Shown here piece after piece: positions 50,669 to 60,616 of a DNA stretch of 64,000 nt. The DNA lies in the NCBI GenBank assembly GCA_030039035.1, contig JASHQQ010000140.1, forward strand, positions 1-64,000. Reading direction: 5' to 3'. The stretch is from Acidobacteriaceae bacterium (lineage in GTDB: Bacteria > Acidobacteriota > Terriglobia > Terriglobales > Acidobacteriaceae). Under the pieces are notes generated by a model, which saw only the letters and a list, made by a program, of their open reading frames with translations, was not told the origin of the DNA and made no database searches. Made by a program: the position numbers and the translations under genes. Position 1 is the stretch's first letter; each line of letters starts with the position of its first letter.

Positions 50669-50887
50669 CTACGCCACCATGGCGGTATAGCGCGGGTAGG
50701 CGATGGGCGGCATCTGCGCTACCGGTTTTCTTTCCGCAATCACTTCGCGGTCCAGCACTGCTGAAAGTCCCAAGAGAACCTCTGAGGCGCAGGCCGGGCA
50801 ACGAGTGGCGCAATTTCCGATCGAATCGCAATCCTGGCAAAGATAGGCAGACCTCAACGGAATATGTTGAAGCATCGGTGCAGTCAT
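50669..50887 (-). CDS. 72-aa zinc-ribbon-like mini-protein (paralog of 50225-50428)
   Basis: MTAPMLQHIPLRSAYLCQDCDSIGNCATRCPACASEVLLGLSAVLDREVIAERKPVAQMPPIAYPRYTAMVA; CxxC...CxxC. Confidence 0.75.
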   Translation of the reverse strand: MTAPMLQHIPLRSAYLCQDCDSIGNCATRCPACASEVLLGLSAVLDREVIAERKPVAQMPPIAYPRYTAMVA

Positions 50888-51114
50888 TGTTTTCACCCTG
50901 GTGTTCCTTACGGGGAATGGGGATTTCCCGCGATCCATTGGATGCAATTACCTGCCGCGAAGTTGTTTTATCTCACGCAGTCAGGAACTGCCATCAGGCA
51001 CCGCAAACGCCGGGGAAGCGCCGGCGCCCGATTATCAGACTTCTTCGATAAAGATGCTATTCAGTTGTGCTAACTCTGCGATTGTCCTATCCGGAAACAT
51101 CGCGAGTCAAGCTT

Positions 51115-51372
51115 TTATTTCGAAAAGATCCCGTTTCTCTTTTTCGATTCCTGCTCCTGCTTCGCGGCTTTGTGCGCGGCCTTGTTCGCCACGTCTTCTA
51201 CCTTTGCGCCCTTTGATGTCTCGGGAGCTTTCGGATTCTTCACCGTGGTTCCTTCTGCAGGTTCGCCGGGATAACCCTTTACTGGCACGTGGGTTGAATG
51301 CGACGGACTCGGGGTATCATACGTTGGCTTTTCCCGATCGTGGCCGGGATTCGAATTGAACCTATCAGGCAT
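51115..51372 (-). CDS. Small hydrophilic hypothetical protein (85 aa)
   Basis: MPDRFNSNPGHDREKPTYDTPSPSHSTHVPVKGYPGEPAEGTTVKNPKAPETSKGAKVEDVANKAAHKAAKQEQESKKRNGIFSK. Confidence 0.55.
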   Translation of the reverse strand: MPDRFNSNPGHDREKPTYDTPSPSHSTHVPVKGYPGEPAEGTTVKNPKAPETSKGAKVEDVANKAAHKAAKQEQESKKRNGIFSK

Positions 51373-51460
51373 CGGTCGGCTCCTGCGACTTCGATGCGGC
51401 ACGCGCAGAAAGAAGATGTGTCCATGACCTTTGTGCAGGGACTTGATGACCTTGGATTGG

Positions 51461-53041
<1,581 letters not shown>

Positions 53042-53250
53042 TCAATGAAGTCAACCGATTCACTCGCCCGAAGGCCAATGAGCTTTTGAAACTGTACCAC
53101 CCGGGTGCCCCATCCTTGCGGCGCGCCGGGGTCCCACGCACAGGTCTTTGTCCGTGGGGTCTCTGGCGCAACGGCGGGACGGTTGAGGGAAGCAATCATG
53201 TCGGCGAGCGAGCGTATCATGGACGTTTCCGGACGCGCCGGACCGAGTCG

Positions 53251-55059
53251 ATGAGCGAACCTGATAAGAATCCCGAAGCCGAGCCTCCACAGGCTACATA
53301 TCGCCGCTTACTCGACAAAAACATAGCGGAATTGTCTTCGCAAGAGCGGCGCGACCGGTATTTTATCTTCACAAAAATCGCCGTCTGCCTTGCCGCTATT
53401 GGAGTGCTGCTCTGGTTTCTTCACGCCGGTCACGGGATCTGGATGCTTTGCGTCGCGGCTGTGCTTTTCGCTGCGCTCGCCGTGGCCCATGAGCGGGTAT
53501 TGAAATCGATTCGCATCACCAGGATGCTCATCGCGTTCTACCGGCGCGGAACCGCACGGCTGGAAGACCGGTGGGCGGGAACGGGAGAAGGTGGCGACCG
53601 GTTTCTCGATCCGGCGCACCCGTATGCGCGCGACCTCGACATCTTCGGCAAGGGATCGCTCTTTGAGCTGCTGTGCACGTGCCGCACGCGCGCCGGAGAG
53701 GAGACGCTGGCGCGCTGGCTTTTGGAATCCGCGGCACCTGAAGAAGTGGTTGCGCGCCAGGCTGCTGTAGAAGAGTTAAGAGATCGACTCGGATTTCGCG
53801 AAAGATTGTTCCTGGCGGGCGGTCGCGTACGAGCGGGTGTGGACCCGGATGCCTTGATCGCATGGGGCGAAGGCGTCCCAACGATCGGGCCGCGCTCCCT
53901 GACTTTCATTCTCCTGTTTCTCGCCATTTTGTGGGCTGCGTCCGGCATCTGCGGGATCGCGTCGGGATCGTATGACTTCTTCTTCGCGCTCTGCATCGTG
54001 AACATCGGTGTGAACCGCTACCTGCTGAAAACAGAGGATGCCCTGATCGGCGCGATTGAGGCGGCGACAAAGGATCTCGGGTTGCTTGCCGAAGTGCTGA
54101 TCGCTCTTGAGCAGGAAGAATTGCGATCGCAAAAGCTTCGCAATCTGCAGGCTGCTCTGAAAATCAATGGAGTGTCTCCATCACGCGCCGTGAAAAAGCT
54201 CAAACGGATCGTGCAAGGTATCGAGTCGAGGAGAAACCTGCTGGTTCGGGTATTCGATGGCTTCATCTTCTATAGCGCGCAACTGACGATCATGGCCGGG
54301 AGGTGGAGAAGGAAATTCGGCCCTTCGATTCGCGGATGGCTGGCGGTTGTGGGAGAAATGGAAACGCTCGTTGCTCTGGCAGGCTATACATTTGAACATC
54401 CCGACCATTGCTGGCCGGAGTTTGCGGACACCTCGCCCTGGTTCGAAGCGGAGTCGTTATCGCATCCGCTGTTGCCGGCCGACAAGGCGATTCCAAACGA
54501 TCTGCAATTGGGAGCCGGGCTGCGACTGATCATCCTCAGCGGGCCCAACATGTCGGGCAAGAGCACATTCGTTCGCGGAATCGGCGTCAATGCCGTCCTC
54601 GCGCAATGCGGAGCCCCGGTGCGGGCAAAGCGTCTGCGCATGTCGCCCCTGGCCGTCGGTGCGTCGATCTGTGTCCTCGATTCGTTGCAAGGAGGCGTAT
54701 CGCGATTTTATGCGGAGATCAAGCGACTGAAAGTGATCTCCGAAATGGCGCGGCGTGCGGCTCCGGTGCTGTTTCTGCTGGACGAGCTCCTCCTGGGGAC
54801 CAACTCGAATGACCGCCTGGCGGGGACCCAATACTTGGTCAACGAATTGGTGAAGGTTGGCGCGATCGGCATGGTCACGACTCACGATCTTGCGCTGACG
54901 CGGATTCCCGAGAGCATGGATGGAAAGGCTCGAAACCTCCATTTTGAAGATCGTCTCGAAGACGGCCGGCTGGTCTTCGATTACAAGCTGAAATCGGGAG
55001 TGGTGCAGACCAGCAATGCACTCAGGCTGATGCAGTCGATCGGGCTGATACGTGAGTAG
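53251..55059 (+). CDS. Membrane-anchored MutS-family ATPase (MutS domain V homolog with TM segments)
   Basis: TM pair FIFTKIAVCLAAIGVLLWFLHAGHGIWMLCVAAVLFAALAV; second TM region SLTFILLFLAILWAASGICGIASGSYDFFFALCIVNIGVN; Walker A LIILSGPNMSGKSTFVRGIGVNAVLAQ; Walker B VLFLLDELLLGTNSNDRLAGTQYL; MVTTHDLAL. Confidence 0.88.
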   Translation: MSEPDKNPEAEPPQATYRRLLDKNIAELSSQERRDRYFIFTKIAVCLAAIGVLLWFLHAGHGIWMLCVAAVLFAALAVAHERVLKSIRITRMLIAFYRRGTARLEDRWAGTGEGGDRFLDPAHPYARDLDIFGKGSLFELLCTCRTRAGEETLARWLLESAAPEEVVARQAAVEELRDRLGFRERLFLAGGRVRAGVDPDALIAWGEGVPTIGPRSLTFILLFLAILWAASGICGIASGSYDFFFALCIVNIGVNRYLLKTEDALIGAIEAATKDLGLLAEVLIALEQEELRSQKLRNLQAALKINGVSPSRAVKKLKRIVQGIESRRNLLVRVFDGFIFYSAQLTIMAGRWRRKFGPSIRGWLAVVGEMETLVALAGYTFEHPDHCWPEFADTSPWFEAESLSHPLLPADKAIPNDLQLGAGLRLIILSGPNMSGKSTFVRGIGVNAVLAQCGAPVRAKRLRMSPLAVGASICVLDSLQGGVSRFYAEIKRLKVISEMARRAAPVLFLLDELLLGTNSNDRLAGTQYLVNELVKVGAIGMVTTHDLALTRIPESMDGKARNLHFEDRLEDGRLVFDYKLKSGVVQTSNALRLMQSIGLIRE

Positions 55060-55128
55060 CTTGTGCGCGTCCAATGGCCAGTCCGCGGCGCGACCAGGAG
55101 CTGATTACACTGGGAGCAGAGGTTCTTC

Positions 55129-56442
55129 GTGCGCTGTTCTGCCGTCTCTCTACTCTTCTTCCATGCGACCCTCCTGCTGGCGCAAGGCACCGCCAGACCC
55201 CGGACGCAGCAGGTTCCCGCCGCACCTCCGGCAGCGCAAGAGGAACCTTGGGCGCCGGAAGTTGCCGACGCGGAAGCGGCGATCGTCAAATCCGATTGGA
55301 AGACGGCAGAAGCGAAGTTGACGCCTTTCGTTGCGACTCACCCCCAGGACGCGCGCGCGCTGTTCGACGCCGGCTATGTGGCAGACGAGCAGAACCGGCT
55401 CGACGACGCCGCCGCGCTCTATCGCCGTGCAGTGCAGGCCAATCCCGCCTCCTTTGAAGCGCAGCTTATGCTGGGACTTCTGTTGGCCCGGCAGGGCAAG
55501 CTGGCCGACGCCCGGCCGGAGCTGGCCGCTGCCACCACGCTCGACGCCGGCGATGCCGGTCCGGCCGCAAAGGCGCGGGCATGGCGCGCGCTGGCGCAGA
55601 TCGACAAAGGCGCCAATCCCGCTCAGGCTTCGACCGACCTGCTCGAGGCCCTGAAAGTCACACCGGAGACGGTGGACGACACGCTGCTTGCCGCCGAGAT
55701 CGCCGACCAGGCCGGCGAATATGAGTCCGCCGAGACGGCCTACAGGCGCGTGCTGGCGAAGGACCCGAAGTCGGCCCCGGCGAATGCCGGCCTGGCCCAT
55801 CTTTTGATCGCACGAAAACAATATCCAGAGGCTGAGACGATGCTGCGTACGGCGCTGGAACAGTCACCCGATGACCCGGCGCTTATGGCGCAACTGGCGG
55901 CGGTTCTGGCGGCGGAGAACAATGCCGAGGCGGTGCCGCTGCTGGAAAAGCTGCACGACGCACATCCGGACGATGCAGCCATCACAGCAATGCTGGCCCA
56001 GGTGCTCGCCGAATCCGGCGACATTGTGGATTCAGACCGTTTATATGCGGTCCTTCTTGCGACGAATCCCGACGATGTCCCCTTCCTGATCGCGCACGGC
56101 CAGAATCTGGTGCGCGAGCTGAAATTTGTTGAAGCGTTTGGAGTTTTCGACAAGGCGACCCGGCTTGACCCCGCGAATGCGGACGGGTGGAGCGGGCTGG
56201 CTTTTGCCGCATCCAGGACAAACCAGCCTTCGATAACGCTTCATGCTCTTACGATGCGGTCAAAATATCTTCCCGAGAATCCATCTACCTACTTCCTTTG
56301 GGCGACGGCATACGATACGCTTCACAACAAAGCTGCTGCGTCCACTTATTACCATCATTTTCTGGATGCGGCCGGTGGGAAATTCCCGAATGAGGAGTGG
56401 CAGGCCCGGCAAAGACTCATAATTCTTGAAAAAAAACCGTGA
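55129..56442 (+). CDS. Secreted tetratricopeptide-repeat protein
   Basis: Signal peptide then repeated A-x6-LG/Y-x8-A units (DARALFDAGYVADEQNRLDDAAALYRRAVQANP; ESAETAYRRVLAKDPKSAPANAGLAHLLIARKQYPEAETMLRTALEQSPDD). Confidence 0.85.
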   Translation: MRCSAVSLLFFHATLLLAQGTARPRTQQVPAAPPAAQEEPWAPEVADAEAAIVKSDWKTAEAKLTPFVATHPQDARALFDAGYVADEQNRLDDAAALYRRAVQANPASFEAQLMLGLLLARQGKLADARPELAAATTLDAGDAGPAAKARAWRALAQIDKGANPAQASTDLLEALKVTPETVDDTLLAAEIADQAGEYESAETAYRRVLAKDPKSAPANAGLAHLLIARKQYPEAETMLRTALEQSPDDPALMAQLAAVLAAENNAEAVPLLEKLHDAHPDDAAITAMLAQVLAESGDIVDSDRLYAVLLATNPDDVPFLIAHGQNLVRELKFVEAFGVFDKATRLDPANADGWSGLAFAASRTNQPSITLHALTMRSKYLPENPSTYFLWATAYDTLHNKAAASTYYHHFLDAAGGKFPNEEWQARQRLIILEKKP

Positions 56443-56594
56443 AACTGCCGAAGATGCCTGTACATTGGGCGGCTGCAACTCTCCGGGGCGCCGGGGCATC
56501 CGAGGAAGTTGAGAGCGTCTTCAAAGGGCGTTCTTCCCCGCAAGATCTCCTTGAGTCACGGTTACGGGAGACGCCGCGAGAGCGGAGGTGTCTC

Positions 56595-57053
56595 ATGCGG
56601 TGTTCAATAGTGCTATCAGCCCTCGTTATATTAGGCACGAGCGCCATCCCGATTTGTGCGTCGTCTCCTGACGATAAAACCGTCGACGAGCAGACCATCG
56701 ACGCGCTGGAAGCGAAAGTCAGTCAGGCATCGCCGCGCGATCAGTGCTTCCTCTACGCCGAACTGGTCCACCAGATGACCGAAGTGAGCCTGAAGCAGTA
56801 TGCCGCCGGCAACGTGGAAAAGGCTACCGGCATGCTCAAGCAGGTCCAGCAACTTGTGCACAAGATTCACCTCTCGGTCGCCGGAAACGACAAGCGGCTC
56901 AAGAATGCCGAGATCCTGTTGCGCCATACGGCCTTCCGGCTGAATGAGATGCTGCATTCAAGCAGCTATGAAGACCGCCCGCTGGTGGAGCAGACGCTGG
57001 CCCAGGTGAATCAGGCCGAAAACGAGGCCATGATGGAAGTCTTCCGCAAATAA
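56595..57053 (+). CDS. Secreted hypothetical protein
   Basis: GGAGGTG SD before ATG 56595; MRCSIVLSALVILGTSAIPICAS signal peptide; helical remainder. Confidence 0.65.
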   Translation: MRCSIVLSALVILGTSAIPICASSPDDKTVDEQTIDALEAKVSQASPRDQCFLYAELVHQMTEVSLKQYAAGNVEKATGMLKQVQQLVHKIHLSVAGNDKRLKNAEILLRHTAFRLNEMLHSSSYEDRPLVEQTLAQVNQAENEAMMEVFRK

Positions 57054-57181
57054 AGGGCCTGCGGCTGCCCACCTGCCGTCCGCATTTCTTCGGGACCTTG
57101 CTGCCGTCGCCTTTCGCTTCTCCGATTTCCCTCGCATTCAGCCCCTGTGGTTCAATGGATACGCCGGAGGGACTTCGCTTT

Positions 57182-57721
57182 ATGCGCGCGCTCCGCTCTT
57201 CTTTCGTTGCTGTCTCTTGCGTCCTTTTGCCGTCGCTGCTGCTTGCGCAGCCACCGGAAAAGCACGATGCGCTGACCGGGCCGCAGATCGAGCAGATTCG
57301 CGAAGCGGGGATCTTTCCCGACCAACGCGTCAAGCTCTACACCAGTTTCATCGACGAGCGTGCGGACAGGATCAAGGGCTTTGCCACCAGGACCCAGTCT
57401 GCCGCGCGCGACCATCGTCTCGACTCCGAATTGCAGGACTTCACCTCGCTGATGGATGAACTGGCATCGAACCTCGACACCTATTCCGAACGCAAGGCGG
57501 ATATCCGGAAGTCCCTGAAGCCGCTCACCGAGGCGACGCAGCGCTGGATGGCGATGCTGCACTCCATGCCCGACGATCAGGGGTACGATCTTTCGCTCAA
57601 GGAAGCGATCGAAAGCGGCGGCGATCTTACCGATCAAGCCAGACAAATGCTCGCGGACCAGACCAAATACTTCGAAGAGCACAAGGATCAGCGCGGCCAG
57701 GACCGGTATGAGCCGCAATGA
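57182..57721 (+). CDS. Secreted hypothetical protein
   Basis: GGAGGG SD; MRALRSSFVAVSCVLLPSLLLAQ signal peptide; helical protein. Confidence 0.7.
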   Translation: MRALRSSFVAVSCVLLPSLLLAQPPEKHDALTGPQIEQIREAGIFPDQRVKLYTSFIDERADRIKGFATRTQSAARDHRLDSELQDFTSLMDELASNLDTYSERKADIRKSLKPLTEATQRWMAMLHSMPDDQGYDLSLKEAIESGGDLTDQARQMLADQTKYFEEHKDQRGQDRYEPQ

Positions 57722-57849
57722 GACGAGAGTCCGGCGCCTGACTTCCGGGGCCCGGGATTCAAGGCCCGAACAGATTCCTGGATCCTGAAAGCCGGGCCTC
57801 TGCCGTTGGCGCCGGGATTCCTGCACTGAGGACTCGCGCTTCCGGCCGT

Positions 57850-58554
57850 GTGCTACGCTTCCACTTGGTGCCTCCGCAACTTGTCTCCATTTTCCAGGAA
57901 GAGTATCGTGTCCTTCGCCCGCGTGCGCCCATACCTCCCTTTGTGGTGCGTTTTCGGCGCTTCACTTCGCTGAACACCACCATCCGGCTGCGGCAAGGCG
58001 AAATTCGCGTCAGCCTCTCCGATCTGCTGGAGGGAGCTCCGGAGCCGGTGCTGCGCGCCATCGCCCACATCCTGCTGGCCAAGCTCTATCGCAAGCCCAT
58101 CGACGGGGCGCAAAACCTGCGCTTCAGGCGCTTTGCGGCGAGTGCGGCGGTCGCGCGGCAAACCGAGCTTATCCGCAATGCGCGCGGCAGCAAGCGCTTC
58201 CCTGGACCCGAGGGTCGCTTCTATCACCTGGAAGAAGTCTTCGACGAGCTGAATGCGCGCTTTTTTGGCGGATTGCTGGGACGGCCGGAGCTGACCTGGA
58301 GCGAACACACGGCCAGGCGCGCGCTCGGGCATTACGACGCGGCGCACAACACCATCGTGGTGAGCCGGGTCTTCGATCGGCCGTCGAGCCCGCGCTACGC
58401 CATCGAATATCTGCTCTACCACGAGATGCTGCATCTGAAGCACCCGGTACGGCGCAAGGGACTGAGGCGTTGCGTGCATTCTCAGGAGTTCAAGGCCGAG
58501 GAGGCCCGGTTTCCGCAGCTCGGGGAAGCGCTGGCGTTCATCAAGCGGTTATAG
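57850..58554 (+). CDS. SprT-like/YgjP-like zinc metallopeptidase-fold protein
   Basis: HHLEEVFDELNARFFGGLLGRPELTWSEHTARRALGHYDAAHNTIVVSRVFD...IEYLLYHEMLHLKHPVRRKG...CVHSQEFKAEEARFPQ (HExxH zincin). Confidence 0.8.
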   Translation: MLRFHLVPPQLVSIFQEEYRVLRPRAPIPPFVVRFRRFTSLNTTIRLRQGEIRVSLSDLLEGAPEPVLRAIAHILLAKLYRKPIDGAQNLRFRRFAASAAVARQTELIRNARGSKRFPGPEGRFYHLEEVFDELNARFFGGLLGRPELTWSEHTARRALGHYDAAHNTIVVSRVFDRPSSPRYAIEYLLYHEMLHLKHPVRRKGLRRCVHSQEFKAEEARFPQLGEALAFIKRL

Positions 58555-58587
58555 GTTGCCGATGCAACTTGGTAAACTGAATTCAGC

Positions 58588-59682
58588 GTGCCGATTATCC
58601 GCGTTCAAACGCCCTCGGCAAGGTACGACGTCTATGCCGCCGCCGGCCTGATCGACTCCTTGCACCCGCGCATCGAGCGGCTCGCAGGTCGCTTGCCGCG
58701 AAAGGTGTTTGTCGTCACCTCTTCGCCGATCTGGGCCCTGTGGGCAGAACGGTTCTGCGCGTCGTTTGCAGAGCAGCCGGTTGCGCTGTTTCTCGATCCC
58801 GGCGAGAAGCACAAGACCATGGCCAGCGTGGAGACGCTGGCGCGGCAGATGGCTCGCGCCGGAGCCGACCGCGGATCGCTGCTGATCGCCTTTGGCGGTG
58901 GCATCGTGGGCGACGTGGGCGGCTTTCTCGCCGCCGTGTTCATGCGCGGCATTCCGTATGTCCAGGCGCCGACGACGCTCCTCGCGCAGGTGGATTCGTC
59001 GGTGGGGGGCAAAACGGGAGTGAATCTGCCCGAAGGCAAGAATCTCGTGGGCAGCTTTCACCATCCGCTTGCGGTGTTTGCGGACACGCAGGTGCTGGGC
59101 ACGCTCCCGGATCGCGAACTGCGCGCCGGATTGATGGAAAGCATCAAGGCCGGCATCATCCGCGATCGCAGTCTGGTGCGGTACATGGAAGAGCATGCGC
59201 GCGAGATTCTGGCTCGCGACGCCAGGGCGCTGGAAAAGGTGATTGCTGCGTCGATCCGCATGAAGGCCGCGGTGGTGAGCCGGGATGAGCGCGAGAGCGG
59301 TCTGCGCATGATACTGAATTTCGGGCACACGCTGGGCCACGCCATCGAACAGGCGACGCATTATGGGGCCCTGTTGCACGGCGAAGCCGTCGGATGGGGA
59401 ATGATCGCCGCGCTTCGAATTGCGCTGAAGCGTGGATCGATTACACGAGCACAAGCCGAGCGACTGGAGGAGCTGATTCATCGCTATGGGCCGCTGCCTC
59501 CACTGAAGGTGCGCGCCGCGAAGCTGGCATCCGCCGCGGGCGGCGACAAGAAGAACATTGGCGGCGTGCGGCGCTTCGTCGTCCCTTTGGGAATCGGCAA
59601 TGCCGGAGTGATCGAGGATGTGACGCAAGCGGAGCTGGAGGACGCGGCGCGGTATATGCTGGCGCAGGCGCGCGAGAGCTGA
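58588..59682 (+). CDS. aroB: 3-dehydroquinate synthase
   Basis: LLIAFGGGIVGDVGGFLAAVFMRGIPYVQAPTTLLAQVDSSVGGKTGVNLPEGKNLVGSFHHP; ILNFGHTLGHAIEQAT; HGEAVGWGM. Confidence 0.96.
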   Translation: MPIIRVQTPSARYDVYAAAGLIDSLHPRIERLAGRLPRKVFVVTSSPIWALWAERFCASFAEQPVALFLDPGEKHKTMASVETLARQMARAGADRGSLLIAFGGGIVGDVGGFLAAVFMRGIPYVQAPTTLLAQVDSSVGGKTGVNLPEGKNLVGSFHHPLAVFADTQVLGTLPDRELRAGLMESIKAGIIRDRSLVRYMEEHAREILARDARALEKVIAASIRMKAAVVSRDERESGLRMILNFGHTLGHAIEQATHYGALLHGEAVGWGMIAALRIALKRGSITRAQAERLEELIHRYGPLPPLKVRAAKLASAAGGDKKNIGGVRRFVVPLGIGNAGVIEDVTQAELEDAARYMLAQARES

Positions 59683-59730
59683 AACCGAACAGCGTGGCGC
59701 AGGTTCGTTGCATCGATTGATGCACTCAAC

Positions 59731-59790
59731 CGCAGATCCTTCGACTCCGTTTGGCCTGGAAGCAGCCTGGACGTCGCTCGGGATGACAAC
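59731..59790. repeat. Putative interspersed intergenic repeat
   Basis: CGCAGATCCTTCGACTCCGTTTGGCCTGGAAGCAGCCTGGACGTCGCTCGGGATGACAACG; matches my recollection of a common ATCCTTCGACTC...GCTCGGGATGAC-type intergenic repeat; only one copy in this window. Confidence 0.35.
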
Positions 59791-59796
59791 GGGGTT

Positions 59797-60609
59797 TTGC
59801 ATTTCCGACATTGGATCAAGAGGCACTGGACCAGCTCATTCGAGAGAGATTCGCGCGGAGTGACACTTCCCGGAGCCAGACCGGCAGGCATTGACGATGA
59901 AGGCAGCGCCGCGCTCGCTGTTCGCGAGATGTTCGATTCCATCGCGCCGCGGTACGACCTGCTCAATCATCTTCTCTCTTCCAGCGTCGACCGCCTGTGG
60001 TGGTGGAGGGCCGCGTGGCGGTTCAGGGATGTGCTTGCCGATCCGGATGCGGCGATCCTGGACGTCTGCTGCGGCACGGGCGACATGACGATGGCGCTTT
60101 TGAAGCGGCGTCCGAAGGGAGCCCGGCCCATCGTGGCGATCGACTTTGCGCGAAAGATGCTGGACCGCGGAGCGAAGAAATTCGGCGCGCGCGGCGCGCA
60201 GGCCGTAGAGGCCGATGCACTCCACCTGCCGGTTCGGCCGGCATCGCTCGATCTGATTGTCACCGCTTTCGGCTTCAGGAATCTTGCCAATTACGAAGCG
60301 GGCCTGCGCGAGTTTCGTCGCGTGCTCAAACCCGGCGGCCGGCTGGGGATTCTGGAGTTCGGCACGCCCGCAGGATTCGCCGGCAAGGTCTATGCGTTTT
60401 ACTTTCGCCGCGTGCTGCCAGCCGTGGGACGCATGATTTGCGGAAAGGACGGGCCGTATACCTACCTGCCCAACTCCGTTGGCAGCTTTCCTCCGCCGTC
60501 GGAAATGCTGGAATTGATGCGCGCCACCGGCTACGAAGAATGTTCGTGGCAGCCGTATACCTTCGGCATCGCCGGGTTGTACACGGCGATACGCGGGGCT
60601 GTAGCCTGA
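59797..60609 (+). CDS. ubiE: Demethylmenaquinone/ubiquinone methyltransferase (UbiE/MenG)
   Basis: VREMFDSIAPRYDLLNHLLSSSVDRLWWWRAAWRF...ILDVCCGTGDMTMALLKR...VTAFGFRNLANYEAGLREFRRVLKPGGRLGILEFGTPAG. Start uncertain; GTG 59860 would exclude the putative repeat. Confidence 0.94.
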   Translation: MHFRHWIKRHWTSSFERDSRGVTLPGARPAGIDDEGSAALAVREMFDSIAPRYDLLNHLLSSSVDRLWWWRAAWRFRDVLADPDAAILDVCCGTGDMTMALLKRRPKGARPIVAIDFARKMLDRGAKKFGARGAQAVEADALHLPVRPASLDLIVTAFGFRNLANYEAGLREFRRVLKPGGRLGILEFGTPAGFAGKVYAFYFRRVLPAVGRMICGKDGPYTYLPNSVGSFPPPSEMLELMRATGYEECSWQPYTFGIAGLYTAIRGAVA

Positions 60610-60616
60610 AAGCTCC

